A stretch of 35,305 nt of DNA from CAJXVY01 sp965657575 (GTDB taxonomy: Bacteria > Actinomycetota > Actinomycetes > Actinomycetales > Microbacteriaceae), in NCBI GenBank assembly GCA_965657575.1, contig CBFHOK010000013.1, positions 1-35,305 of the forward strand. Reading direction: 5' to 3'. The position numbers and the translations under genes are program-made. Below the pieces are notes generated by a model that was not told the origin of the DNA, did no database searches, and was given only the letters and a program-made list of their open reading frames with translations. How positions within the stretch are numbered: the stretch's first letter is position 1; each line of letters begins with the position of its first letter. Below are positions 13,469 through 21,650 of this stretch, in pieces.

Positions 13469-14496
13469 TGCCTAACTGCCTGATCATTCACGCAGCTGGC
13501 GAACCTTTGGTTCGCGGAGAGATTGATCGCGGGGAGCTAGCAGCGGATGAGATCGAAATTGATATTCACTTCTGCGGTGTTTGTCACTCGGATATTCACC
13601 AGGGCAAAAACGACTGGGGGCGGGCCTTCTTTCCGTTAGTTCCAGGTCACGAGGCAACCGGAATAGTCAAAGCTATTGGTAGCGAGGTGACCAAGTTCAA
13701 AATAGGTGACCGGGTGGGAGTTGGCGTTTTCAAAGACTCCTGTGCTGAGTGTGAGATGTGTGTTTCGGGTCGAGAAAACTATTGCCTGAAGGGTCGCACG
13801 CAGACTTATAACGCACCTTTGGCAAACGGTGAGCGAACCAAGGGTGGTTATGCTCACAACATCTATGCGCGTGAAAGTTTCGCCCACCACATCCCCCAAA
13901 ACTTGCCATTGGATGCTGCAGCACCATTGTTGTGTGCGGGGATAACAACCTATGCACCACTGAAAAAATGGGGCGTCGGCCCTGGCAAGAAAGTTGCAAT
14001 CGCAGGTGTTGGTGGTCTTGGTCATATGGCCATCAAATTCGCCAGTGCTCTGGGTGCTGAGGTGAGTGTGATTGGTCGCAGTGGTGCCAAAAAACAAGAT
14101 GCGTTTGAATTTGGTGCAAGCGATTATCTGGTTACTGATGAGGAGCTTGATGCGAAGGCGAGCTATTTCGATCTGGTTTTGAATGCGGCGAGTGCGAATG
14201 TTGGTGTTGATAGGTTTTTGAAAATTCTGAAACCCGAAGGGGTTTTAGTGCTTTTAGGACTGCCAACAGAGAAACCTGATTTTGATCCGTTCAATGTGGT
14301 TTATGCAGGAAGAATCATTGCTGGATCTAACGTAGCTCCGATGAAGCTCACTGAAGAGATGCTGCAGTTTGCAAGTGAGCACAAAATCGTTAGTGAAATT
14401 GAAATTTGCTCAGCAGATGAAATCAACACCGCTTGGCAGAGGGTAGAGGACTCTGATGTTCGCTACCGGTTTGTTCTGGATGCGAGGACTATATAG
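13468..14496 (+). CDS. Zinc-dependent alcohol dehydrogenase (YahK/CAD type), copy 2
   Basis: This 342-residue paralogue of the preceding gene keeps the same order of motifs: GVCHSDIHQGKNDW, PLVPGHEATGIV, four structural cysteines in DSCAECEMCVSGRENYC, and VAIAGVGGLGHMAIK. Both end in an almost identical DVRYRFV segment. The copies differ widely elsewhere, so the duplication is old and substrate ranges may differ. The start ATG overlaps the previous stop by one base. The 3' end overlaps the convergent EamA transporter gene by eight bases. Together with the aldehyde dehydrogenase 2.4 kb away it could complete an alcohol-to-acid route. Confidence 0.93.
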   Translation: MPNCLIIHAAGEPLVRGEIDRGELAADEIEIDIHFCGVCHSDIHQGKNDWGRAFFPLVPGHEATGIVKAIGSEVTKFKIGDRVGVGVFKDSCAECEMCVSGRENYCLKGRTQTYNAPLANGERTKGGYAHNIYARESFAHHIPQNLPLDAAAPLLCAGITTYAPLKKWGVGPGKKVAIAGVGGLGHMAIKFASALGAEVSVIGRSGAKKQDAFEFGASDYLVTDEELDAKASYFDLVLNAASANVGVDRFLKILKPEGVLVLLGLPTEKPDFDPFNVVYAGRIIAGSNVAPMKLTEEMLQFASEHKIVSEIEICSADEINTAWQRVEDSDVRYRFVLDARTI

Positions 14497-15346
14497 CCAG
14501 CAACACGCAACCAAATATTGCTAACCCAACCCCAATCCACTGCAAATTGGCAAGCTTCTCTTTCAGAACTATTCGCGCCAAAGCGACTGTTCCAATTGGA
14601 TAAAGGGACGTCACAACCGCCACCACAGCCAACACTCCCTCACGGGTTCCGATTAGGAAAAACAGGTTGGCTGAAACATCCAAAACAGCACTGATGGCAA
14701 TCATGCCAATCAGGATTTTTGGAAAGCTGTCTTTTGGTTTTTTGTGCTTTCTGTCTCGCTTGTTCAACGCAAGGATTGCAACTCCCAGCATCGCAACGCC
14801 GACTATTCGCATAACAACCAGCGGTGCTATGCCGCTGTCAACTGGCGTTTGATCCAAGAAGATAAAGATTCCAGCAAAACCTGCTCCGCCACCCATGCTC
14901 AGCAACAGCGCTTTCAAAGACGGAAGCGGAACACTCTTTGACGGAACAACGCTGACTAGCCCTGCGGCGGCGACAATGATGATGATTGCCAGCACCGTAA
15001 AGGCACCCAGAGCCTGCCCCAGGGCAACATCGACAATGACTGGTAATACTGCCCCAGCAACTGCCGTCAAAGGCGAGACAATGCTGATTGGCCCAAGGGC
15101 CAAGGCAGCATAAAACATGGTGAGTGCAAGGCCGGAACAGATTCCAGCCAGAACACCAAACAGAATCGTTTGGTTTGAAAACTCTGGTTGCAAAAACAAT
15201 GAAACGATCAACAAAAACAGCAAGCCAATGAATAAAGCGATACCGGTAACGCGAATTGGGTTAGCTCTGCGAGAGGCGAGCCCTCCAAAAAAATCAGCTG
15301 CTCCATAACTGGCGGCAGCCAATAAACCCAAACCAATTGCCAGCAT
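14489..15346 (-). CDS. EamA/DMT family transporter
   Basis: A 285-residue protein with about ten membrane helices arranged as two EamA repeats. The first begins LGLLAAASYGAADFFGGLAS, and the first repeat ends around ALALGPISIVSPLTAVAGAV. The second ends with VTSLYPIGTVALARIVLKEK, the typical EamA closing motif before the last helix. Such carriers export or import metabolites; the substrate cannot be deduced. The gene follows the tRNA-Phe terminator on the minus strand, so it probably has its own promoter between 15347 and 15361 or relies on read-through. Confidence 0.9.
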   Translation of the reverse strand: MLAIGLGLLAAASYGAADFFGGLASRRANPIRVTGIALFIGLLFLLIVSLFLQPEFSNQTILFGVLAGICSGLALTMFYAALALGPISIVSPLTAVAGAVLPVIVDVALGQALGAFTVLAIIIIVAAAGLVSVVPSKSVPLPSLKALLLSMGGGAGFAGIFIFLDQTPVDSGIAPLVVMRIVGVAMLGVAILALNKRDRKHKKPKDSFPKILIGMIAISAVLDVSANLFFLIGTREGVLAVVAVVTSLYPIGTVALARIVLKEKLANLQWIGVGLAIFGCVLLAI

Positions 15347-15361
15347 GAATCTCCCTTAACC

Positions 15362-15386
15362 AAAAAGACGGGTCCGAAGACCCGCC
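15362..15386 (-). terminator. Intrinsic terminator of the tRNA cluster
   Basis: On the minus strand GGCGGGTC-TTCG-GACCCGTC forms an eight-pair stem (one G-T pair) with a TTCG tetraloop, followed directly by TTTTT. It lies six bases after tRNA-Phe and is a textbook rho-independent terminator. Confidence 0.9.
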
Positions 15387-15392
15387 TTGATG

Positions 15393-15465
15393 TGGCTCCG
15401 ACCGGCGTCGATCCGGTGACCTAACGATTTTCAGTCGTTCGCTCTACCAACTGAGCTACAGAGCC
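15393..15465 (-). tRNA. tRNA-Phe (GAA)
   Basis: The minus strand folds as a 73-base cloverleaf. Acceptor arms are GGCTCTG/CGGAGCC (one G-T pair). The D arm is GCTC/GAGC. The anticodon stem is AACGA/TCGTT with loop CTGAAAA, giving anticodon GAA. The T stem is ACCGG/CCGGT. The T loop reads ATCGACG, so the usually invariant T at position 54 is A. The discriminator is A and CCA is not encoded. It is last in a Glu-Asp-Phe cluster, followed by a terminator. Confidence 0.95.
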
Positions 15466-15488
15466 CGGTTGAGCTTTCGCTCATTTCA

Positions 15489-15514
15489 AAATAGCTCTCC
15501 GAAGAGAGCTATTT
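15489..15514 (-). terminator. Eleven-pair TTCG-type hairpin between tRNA-Asp and tRNA-Phe
   Basis: AAATAGCTCTC (15489-15499) and GAGAGCTATTT (15504-15514) pair perfectly around CGAA, which reads TTCG on the minus strand. It begins at the last base of the encoded CCA of tRNA-Asp and ends in a short T-run on that strand. It may attenuate transcription into tRNA-Phe or guide 3' processing. Confidence 0.6.
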
Positions 15515-15590
15515 GGCGACCCCGACGAGACTTGAACTCGCGACCTCCGCCGTGACAGGGCGGCGCGCTAACCAACTGCGCCACGGGGCC
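15514..15590 (-). tRNA. tRNA-Asp (GTC), CCA encoded
   Basis: On the minus strand the cloverleaf has acceptor GGCCCCG/CGGGGTC and D arm GCGC/GCGC. The anticodon stem is CCGCC/GGCGG with loop CTGTCAC (anticodon GTC), and the T arm is GCGAG-TTCAAGT-CTCGT. The discriminator is G and CCA follows in the genome, unlike in the two neighbouring tRNAs. Length is 77 bases with CCA. Confidence 0.96.
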
Positions 15591-15614
15591 ATAGTGGTGT
15601 TCCCAACGCTTTCG

Positions 15615-15687
15615 TGACCCCAACGGGATTCGAACCCGTGCTACCGCCGTGAAAGGGCGGCGTCCTAGGCCGCTAAACGATGGGGCC
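15615..15687 (-). tRNA. tRNA-Glu (TTC)
   Basis: A 73-base minus-strand cloverleaf with acceptor GGCCCCA/TGGGGTC (one G-T pair), anticodon loop CTTTCAC on stem CCGCC/GGCGG (anticodon TTC), and T arm ACGGG-TTCGAAT-CCCGT. The discriminator is A and CCA is not encoded. It is first in the Glu-Asp-Phe transcript. Confidence 0.96.
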
Positions 15688-15720
15688 TCTCTTTCAAGCG
15701 ATTGAGAGCACCGACGCATA

Positions 15721-15750
15721 AGCCTACATAGTTTATGGCCATTAAGGCAA
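15721..15750 (-). promoter_or_regulatory. Putative promoter of the tRNA cluster
   Basis: On the minus strand TTGCCT (15745-15750) and TAGGCT (15721-15726) are separated by 18 bases and lie about 33 bases upstream of tRNA-Glu, a reasonable sigma-70-like promoter. Confidence 0.55.
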
Positions 15751-15799
15751 CAAGCGGAACACCTTAAGCTAATACTTGAAGGTTCATGTTATCGTCACA

Positions 15800-17041
15800 A
15801 TGAAAAAGTTTGCTGTTGAAAGGAAGTCTTTGACCCACAAAGGAAAGCTGATTGCAATCTCCGTTGCCTTTGCAATGGGGGTTAGTGGCGCGGTCCTTGG
15901 TCCTGCATTTGCGGTTCCCGACTACCCCTCATGGGAAGAGGTTGAAGCTGCCAAGGACGATGTCGAGGAAAAAGAAAAACTTATTGAGGAGCTCGAGGGC
16001 TACCTGGCAGAGCTTGGTGCAGAGCTTGATGAGCTAAACACCATCGCGCTTATCAAAAACGAGGAATACAACCAGGCGGTTGAAGAGGTGAATATCCTCA
16101 CTCGAAGAGTTGATCAGTTGCAGCGCGAGGTTGATACCGCCACCGAAGAGGCGGAGAGTGTCAGGCTGCAGCTTGGACAGATGGCAGCCAGGATGTATCG
16201 GGAGGGAACCAGTGGTAACGGTTCCTTAGAACTGTTTTTCAACCCTGAGTCAGCAGATGATCTGCTTTATCAACTCGGAACCCAAGAAATCATTGCCTCG
16301 AGGACAGAGACGATTTATGAGCGAAGCCTAGAAAAGCAGGCAAACGCTGAATCGCTATCTCAAGAGCTGGAAGCTGCTGAAGAAGAATTAGAGGGAAAAA
16401 GAGTTGAGGCTGAGCAGGCTTTGAAAGAAGCACAGGATGCGGCAGCTGCAGTTCAGGACAAAGTTGATGAAAACGAAGCTCTGAATTCAGAGATGGTTCG
16501 TCAGCTTGCAGATTTGCGCGACACAGCGGAAGAGCTTGAGCGACAGCGAGCAGAGGGTTTGGCAGCTGAGGCCAGACAGCGTGCGGTTGGAACTCCGCCA
16601 ACGGCTCCAGAGCTTTATTCAGTTGGTGCACCAAACTCAGCTTTAGTTGAGCAGGCAATTGATTTTGCTAGAGAGCAGCTTGGTGAGAGATATGTTCTCG
16701 GTGGTGCCGGACCAAACGTTTGGGACTGTAGCGGTATCACCATGAAGGCCTACGCTGCTGCCGGTGTTTATATCGGTTGGCACTCCGCCACAGCCCAATA
16801 CAACATCATGGCCAAGCAGCAAAAGCTCGTTCCATTCCAGGATGCTCAAAGGGGCGATCTGATTTGGTGGAGCAGGTCAAGTGCGTTTGATGGCGATAAG
16901 TATCACGTGGCCATTTATCTTGGCGATGGCATGATGCTGGAAGCACCAAACCCTGCGAGAACAGTTCGCATTGTTCCGGTGAGATACGGTGAGCTCTGGC
17001 CCTATGCGGGCAGGCCCACCGCTAGCTCAACTTTGAATTAG
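15800..17041 (+). CDS. Secreted NlpC/P60 peptidoglycan endopeptidase (RipA-like)
   Basis: The 413-residue protein has a signal peptide (basic start, hydrophobic stretch, cleavage near GPAFA-VP). A long coiled coil rich in Glu, Ala and Leu follows (about residues 45-245), then a C-terminal NlpC/P60 domain (about 285-405). The catalytic residues match the RipA pattern Cys-His-Glu: C310 in WDCSGITMKAY, H369 in YHVAIYLGDG and E381 in MLEAPNP. Such enzymes cleave peptide stems of peptidoglycan for daughter-cell separation, and the coiled coil often controls activation. The ATG gives a standard signal peptide; a TTG at 15776 is also open. No Shine-Dalgarno is present, and TAATACT at 15770-15776 is a possible -10. 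The gene converges on ppa with a four-base overlap. Confidence 0.92.
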   Translation: MKKFAVERKSLTHKGKLIAISVAFAMGVSGAVLGPAFAVPDYPSWEEVEAAKDDVEEKEKLIEELEGYLAELGAELDELNTIALIKNEEYNQAVEEVNILTRRVDQLQREVDTATEEAESVRLQLGQMAARMYREGTSGNGSLELFFNPESADDLLYQLGTQEIIASRTETIYERSLEKQANAESLSQELEAAEEELEGKRVEAEQALKEAQDAAAAVQDKVDENEALNSEMVRQLADLRDTAEELERQRAEGLAAEARQRAVGTPPTAPELYSVGAPNSALVEQAIDFAREQLGERYVLGGAGPNVWDCSGITMKAYAAAGVYIGWHSATAQYNIMAKQQKLVPFQDAQRGDLIWWSRSSAFDGDKYHVAIYLGDGMMLEAPNPARTVRIVPVRYGELWPYAGRPTASSTLN

Positions 17042-17517
17042 TTTTTGTAATCCGCAAACGCTTTGTCGATGACCTTCTGGGTTTCAGCAAGGTTTTTCCA
17101 ACCCTGAAGCTTCACCCACTTGCCAGGCTCTAGGTCTTTGTAGTGCTCAAAGAAGTGCTCGATTTCGTTTCTGGTTTGCTGCGGAACATCATCGATGTCT
17201 TGGATGTGATCCCACCTTGGGTCGCCATCTAAAACACACAAAACCTTTTCATCCAGTCCACCGTCATCTTCCATAAGAAGCATTCCAACTGGCCTGACCT
17301 CCATGCCAACACCTGGGAAGACTGGGTATTCCAATAGCACCAGAGCGTCTAGTGGGTCTCCATCACCACCAAGGGTGTGTTCAAAAAATCCATAGTCAAC
17401 CGGATAGACAAAAGGGGTGAATAAAACGCGGTCCAACATGACTTTGCCACTCTCGTGATCGACCTCATATTTGTTTCTTGACCCGCGTGGAATCTCAATA
17501 ACTACCTCGTAGCCCAA
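17038..17517 (-). CDS. ppa: Inorganic pyrophosphatase
   Basis: This 159-residue protein is a family I soluble pyrophosphatase, hydrolysing pyrophosphate to two phosphates and pulling biosynthesis forward. It has IEIPRGSRNKYEVD, VYPVDYGFFEHTLGGDGDP (signature with the metal-binding aspartates), PLDALVL and, later, the DDVP region. The C-terminus includes HFFEHYKDLE and KWVKLQGW, all expected. The start is a TTG with GGAGG four bases upstream. It diverges from tilS with about 41 bases between starts. Length is normal for actinobacteria. Confidence 0.96.
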   Translation of the reverse strand: MGYEVVIEIPRGSRNKYEVDHESGKVMLDRVLFTPFVYPVDYGFFEHTLGGDGDPLDALVLLEYPVFPGVGMEVRPVGMLLMEDDGGLDEKVLCVLDGDPRWDHIQDIDDVPQQTRNEIEHFFEHYKDLEPGKWVKLQGWKNLAETQKVIDKAFADYKN

Positions 17518-17558
17518 TTGCCCTCCTAAAGTTGATGTAGCTAAAGATTACCGAATGG

Positions 17559-18527
17559 ATGAAAACCTTGCCTGAGCGTCCGAGATTGACTCCTCCCGTC
17601 GCCGACTCGCGACGGCTAGTCAGAGAGCTGATTGAAAGCCTTGGTTTAGAAAACCAGAGGATTCTCATTGGCTTTAGCGGAGGCGCTGATTCACTGGCGT
17701 TATTGTCAGCAATCAGTTTTGAAGCCCCTAAGTTCTCGCTTGAACCAATTGCTGTAATCATCGATCACGGTTTGCAAGAAAATTCAGATCAGGTTGCGGC
17801 TAATGCCAAACAAACAGCTGAAAGCCTTGGGGTGAAAGCCGTAATCAAAAAAGTAACTGTTGGCAAAGATGGCGGTTTAGAAAACGCAGCTCGCTATGCA
17901 AGGTATGAAGCCTTCGAGGAAGCTTTAGCTGAGTTTGGAGCTGAGTATGTTCTCCTAGGTCACAACCTCAACGACCAGGCTGAGAGTGTTTTGTTGGGGT
18001 TGATGCGAGGAAGTGGTCCGAGGGCCATTGCGGGGATGAGTGAAATCAGTGATTGGGTATTGAGGCCGCTACTGTCTATGACCAGAGATGAACTCAGGCA
18101 GGCTTGTGTTGATCAGGGGCTGGAGTTTTGGGATGACCCGCATAACACCGATAGCAGGTTTAGCCGGGTTCAGATTAGGGAAATACTTACCAACCTAGAA
18201 GCCTCTGGGTCAGGGGGTGTGATTCAATCACTCGCTAGGACTGCCACACAAATGCAGGAGGCGGAGCAGATTATCAATCCGCTTATTGACTCACTGGTGG
18301 AAAAGATCAAGAACAAGAAATCTGTCCCCGTGAGTTTTTTGGAAGAGCTAAGCGAGGCCTATCGAAGACGAGTTATTCACAAACTCGGGCAGCTAAACGG
18401 CTCTGAATTGGGACGGGTTCACGTGTTGGAAATTGAGAAGCTGGTGACGAATTGGCATGGACAGAAGCCACTGAACCTTCCAGGCATTACAGTTAGTAGG
18501 GTTGAAAACCATCTCCATTTCGATTAG
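17559..18527 (+). CDS. tilS: tRNA(Ile)-lysidine synthase
   Basis: TilS converts C34 of the CAT-anticodon tRNA-Ile to lysidine so that it reads AUA. The 322-residue protein has the PP-loop SGGADS near residue 40, IDHGLQENSDQVA, ENAARYARYEAFEEA, LLGHNLNDQAESVLLGLMRG and LRPLLSMTRDELR, as in the family. The C-terminal part is short, as in actinobacterial TilS. The ATG follows no clear ribosome site. It is the first gene of the long plus-strand housekeeping run and sits nine bases before hpt, the usual actinobacterial neighbour. Confidence 0.95.
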   Translation: MKTLPERPRLTPPVADSRRLVRELIESLGLENQRILIGFSGGADSLALLSAISFEAPKFSLEPIAVIIDHGLQENSDQVAANAKQTAESLGVKAVIKKVTVGKDGGLENAARYARYEAFEEALAEFGAEYVLLGHNLNDQAESVLLGLMRGSGPRAIAGMSEISDWVLRPLLSMTRDELRQACVDQGLEFWDDPHNTDSRFSRVQIREILTNLEASGSGGVIQSLARTATQMQEAEQIINPLIDSLVEKIKNKKSVPVSFLEELSEAYRRRVIHKLGQLNGSELGRVHVLEIEKLVTNWHGQKPLNLPGITVSRVENHLHFD

Positions 18528-18535
18528 GAGCGGCT

Positions 18536-19087
18536 GTGCAGCTGAACCATCCGGACATAACTGAAGTTTTAGTATCCCCCGAGCAAATCCAGCAGAAGGT
18601 TGTTGAGCTTGCTGCGGAGATAGATAAGCACTACCAGGGCAGCAATGTTTTATGCGTTGGGGTGCTCAAAGGTGCCGTGATGTTTATGGCAGACCTGTTG
18701 CGTGAGATGGGAGAACCGGTCGAGATGGACTGGATGGCAGTGAGCTCATACGGTTCTGGGACTACAAGCAGCGGTGTTGTAAGGATTTTGAAAGATCTGG
18801 ATACCGACGTTCAGGGCAGGGACGTTTTGATTGTTGAAGACATTGTTGACAGTGGTCTTACCCTTTCTTGGCTCACAGCAAATCTGAAGGCTCGTGGGGC
18901 AAAATCAGTGGAGGTTGTTTCACTGCTTAGAAAGCCCGATGCCATTCAGGTTGAAATTGATGTCCGTTGGGTCGGGTTTGATATACCAAATGAATTTGTC
19001 GTTGGATACGGTCTTGATTACGCCGAGCACTACCGCTCTTTGAAAGGCGTGGGAATTCTGAATCCAGAGGTCTATAGGAAAAAGTGA
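18536..19087 (+). CDS. hpt: Hypoxanthine phosphoribosyltransferase
   Basis: This 183-residue enzyme salvages hypoxanthine and guanine with PRPP. It shows CVGVLKGAVMFMADLLR at the N-terminal side, SSYGSGTTSSG of the flexible loop, the PRPP-binding VLIVEDIVDSGLTLSWL near residues 97-112, and the closing WVGFDIPNEFVVGYGLDYAE. The start is a GTG five to ten bases after AGGAG. The stop overlaps ftsH by four bases. It provides purine salvage beside the de novo genes at the left of the window. Confidence 0.96.
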   Translation: MQLNHPDITEVLVSPEQIQQKVVELAAEIDKHYQGSNVLCVGVLKGAVMFMADLLREMGEPVEMDWMAVSSYGSGTTSSGVVRILKDLDTDVQGRDVLIVEDIVDSGLTLSWLTANLKARGAKSVEVVSLLRKPDAIQVEIDVRWVGFDIPNEFVVGYGLDYAEHYRSLKGVGILNPEVYRKK

Positions 19088-21099
19088 GCGAAGAGAAGAA
19101 AAAGAAACCATTATCGAAGCGAATCCTTAGCGGTCCGTGGATCTGGATTGCGGTAGCTGTTGGTGTGCTAATTATCGGCTCATCGCTGTTTACTGGCGGT
19201 GGCTTTCAAAAAGTTGACACCCAAAAGGGAATCGAATACCTGCAAAACGGAAATGTCGAGCGGGCTGTCATTTTTGATGGCGAGCAACGTGTTGACCTAA
19301 CACTGTCTTCTCCAGATGGAGCACTGGGTAACGAGGTTCAGTTTTATTACGTAACCGGTCGTGATCAGTTCATTGCTGAATTGGTTCAGTCATCCAGACC
19401 CTCGGATGGTTGGACCGACGAGGTTCCAAACACCCCGTGGTTTTTGTCTCTAATCGGAACACTGCTTCCATTTATTTTGATTGGTTTGATTTTCTGGTTC
19501 ATCATGAGCGGTGCTCTGGGTGGCAACAACCGGGTGATGCAGTTTGGTAAATCCAAAGCAAAGATGGTCAGCAAAGAAACCTCAAACATCACCTTCGATG
19601 ACGTTGCTGGTGTAGAAGAGGCGATGGAAGAGCTTCATGAAATTAAAGAGTTTTTAGAGGAGCCAAAGAAGTTCCGTGACCTGGGAGCAAAGATTCCAAG
19701 GGGAGTATTGCTATATGGTCCTCCCGGAACAGGTAAAACGCTGGTTGCCAAGGCTGTTGCTGGTGAGGCGGGGGTTCCGTTTTTCTCGATCTCGGGCAGT
19801 GATTTTGTTGAGATGTTTGTAGGTGTTGGAGCCAGTCGAGTGAGGGATTTGTTTGAACAGGCTAAGCAGAGCGCTCCAGCGATTATCTTCGTTGACGAAA
19901 TTGATGCTGTTGGTCGCCACCGTGGAACTGGAGTTGGCGGTGGTAACGACGAGCGTGAGCAGACACTGAACCAGCTACTGGTTGAGATGGATGGATTTGA
20001 TACAAACACGAATGTGATTTTGATTGCTGCCACAAACCGACCAGATGTCCTAGACCCAGCACTTTTGCGTCCAGGCAGATTCGACCGCCAGGTTGGTGTT
20101 GGAGCGCCTGATCTCAAAGGCCGAGAGATGATCTTGAAGGTGCATGCGAAGAATAAGCCGATTGCCAAGGATGTTGATTTAGCAACAATCGCTAGAAGAA
20201 CCCCTGGCTTCACTGGAGCCGATTTGGCGAATGTGCTGAACGAGGCTGCTTTGCTGGCTGCCAGGTTGGATCGAAAGAACATTGACAACGCGGTTTTGGA
20301 TGAAGCAATTGATCGCGTAATCGGCGGACCGCAGAAAAAGTCTTCGATCATGAAAGACAACGAGCGGTTGATTACGGCCTATCACGAGGCCGGGCACGCG
20401 CTAGTTGCAGCATCGCTGAATCACAGCGATCCAGTTTCGAAGATCACTATTTTGCCCAGAGGCCGTGCCCTTGGCTACACAATGGTTTTGCCTTTGGAAG
20501 ACCGCTACTCGATTTCAAGAAATCAGTTATTAGACCAAATTGCCTATGCCATGGGTGGAAGGGTTGCCGAAGAGATCGTCTTCCACGACCCAACCACGGG
20601 TGCTAGCAATGACTTTGAAAAGGCCACCTCAACTGCAAGACAGATGGTTACCAAATACGGCATGAGTTCAGAGATTGGTTCTATATCTCTGGGTAGCGGT
20701 TCAAGCGAGCCGTTTTTGGGCCGCGAGCTGGCAAGCTCGAAAGACCACTCCGAGAGAATCGCTGAGACTGTTGATATCGAAGTTCAAAAGATTTTGGACA
20801 ATGCTCTGAATGAAGCCCACCAGGCGCTTACAAAAAACCGGGCGGTGTTGGATGATCTTGCAGAGCAGTTATTGCAAAAAGAAACTCTGAACCAAGAGGA
20901 CATCGCCAAAATATTTGAGCCTGTCAAAAAGCTTCCCATGCGAAAAGTTTGGCACTCCAGTGAACAGCGACCCCACTCCAGAAAAGGCCCGGTTGCCGTA
21001 CCTGAGCGAATTGTTAGCCAACTAGAGAAACCAAAGCCTAAGAAGACCACCAAGAAAACACCTGCTAAGACCAGCAAGCCGGCTTCAAAAGAGAGCTAA
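19084..21099 (+). CDS. ftsH: ATP-dependent zinc metalloprotease FtsH
   Basis: FtsH unfolds and degrades misassembled membrane proteins and some regulators. The 671-residue protein has a first membrane helix at about residues 19-36, an extracytoplasmic domain to about 115, and a second helix at about 118-141. The AAA domain has Walker A GPPGTGKT (near 211), Walker B IIFVDEIDAVG, and the SRH region ATNRPDVLDPALLRPGRFD. The protease domain has HEAGHALVAA (zinc histidines near 433). The tail is lysine- and proline-rich, as in actinobacterial FtsH. The start GTG overlaps the hpt stop, and the stop TAA overlaps the folE start by one base. Confidence 0.97.
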   Translation: MSEEKKKKPLSKRILSGPWIWIAVAVGVLIIGSSLFTGGGFQKVDTQKGIEYLQNGNVERAVIFDGEQRVDLTLSSPDGALGNEVQFYYVTGRDQFIAELVQSSRPSDGWTDEVPNTPWFLSLIGTLLPFILIGLIFWFIMSGALGGNNRVMQFGKSKAKMVSKETSNITFDDVAGVEEAMEELHEIKEFLEEPKKFRDLGAKIPRGVLLYGPPGTGKTLVAKAVAGEAGVPFFSISGSDFVEMFVGVGASRVRDLFEQAKQSAPAIIFVDEIDAVGRHRGTGVGGGNDEREQTLNQLLVEMDGFDTNTNVILIAATNRPDVLDPALLRPGRFDRQVGVGAPDLKGREMILKVHAKNKPIAKDVDLATIARRTPGFTGADLANVLNEAALLAARLDRKNIDNAVLDEAIDRVIGGPQKKSSIMKDNERLITAYHEAGHALVAASLNHSDPVSKITILPRGRALGYTMVLPLEDRYSISRNQLLDQIAYAMGGRVAEEIVFHDPTTGASNDFEKATSTARQMVTKYGMSSEIGSISLGSGSSEPFLGRELASSKDHSERIAETVDIEVQKILDNALNEAHQALTKNRAVLDDLAEQLLQKETLNQEDIAKIFEPVKKLPMRKVWHSSEQRPHSRKGPVAVPERIVSQLEKPKPKKTTKKTPAKTSKPASKES

Positions 21100-21650
21100 T
21101 GGACACAGAGCGAATCAAGCGAGCCGTCAGGGAGCTGCTGGCAGCAATCGGTGAAGACCCCGATCGCAAAGAGCTGGCTGATACTCCCGATAAGGTCAGC
21201 GAGAGCTACCAAGAGTTTTTCAAGGGAATCGGCGAAGACCCGATTGATTATTTGAAGGACACCTTCGAGGCTGATTCGACTGAGCTTGTAATGCTGAAAG
21301 ACATCGAGCTGGTTTCGATATGTGAGCATCACTTGCTTCCGTTTACCGGTGTCGCCCACGTGGCTTTTTTGCCAGATGAAAAAATTATTGGCCTAGGCCG
21401 AATAGCCAAGGTAGTTGAGGTCTTAGCTTCCAGGCCGCAGCTGCAAGAAAACCTTGGAAACCAAATAGCCGATGCAATTGACCAGGGATTGAATCCAAAG
21501 GGAGTGCTGGTGGTGGTTGAGGCCAAGCACCAGTGTGTTGCTTCAAGAGGGGCGAGGCAGCCAGAGGTAAATACCCTGACCACCTCAGCCAGGGGATTAT
21601 TGCAGGACCCGCTATACCGCCAAGAGGCGATGGGGCTTATTTCAAAATGA
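21099..21650 (+). CDS. folE: GTP cyclohydrolase I
   Basis: FolE makes dihydroneopterin triphosphate from GTP, the first folate step. The 183-residue protein has the family ADTPDKVSESYQEFFKGI, zinc ligands in SICEHHLLPFTG (Cys, His), GLGRIAKVVEVLASRPQLQE and the third ligand in HQCVASRGAR. The ATG overlaps the ftsH stop (TAATG), and the stop overlaps the folP start (ATGA). It leads four contiguous folate genes. Confidence 0.97.
   Translation: MDTERIKRAVRELLAAIGEDPDRKELADTPDKVSESYQEFFKGIGEDPIDYLKDTFEADSTELVMLKDIELVSICEHHLLPFTGVAHVAFLPDEKIIGLGRIAKVVEVLASRPQLQENLGNQIADAIDQGLNPKGVLVVVEAKHQCVASRGARQPEVNTLTTSARGLLQDPLYRQEAMGLISK

Noticed and set aside
13636..14097. A 153-codon minus-strand open frame inside the second alcohol dehydrogenase gene
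   Set aside because: The opposite strand encodes clear zinc-dehydrogenase motifs through the whole stretch, and the antisense product is His/Thr-rich noise.
15486..15719. A minus-strand open frame across tRNA-Asp and tRNA-Glu
   Set aside because: It is made of tRNA sequence. Its product (GPVAQLV-type text) is a well-known translation artefact of tRNA genes.
19635..20360. A 241-codon open frame on the minus strand inside ftsH
   Set aside because: It lies opposite the conserved AAA domain, has a Ser/Thr/Pro-rich composition typical of an antisense frame, and has no recognisable motif. ftsH fully explains the region.
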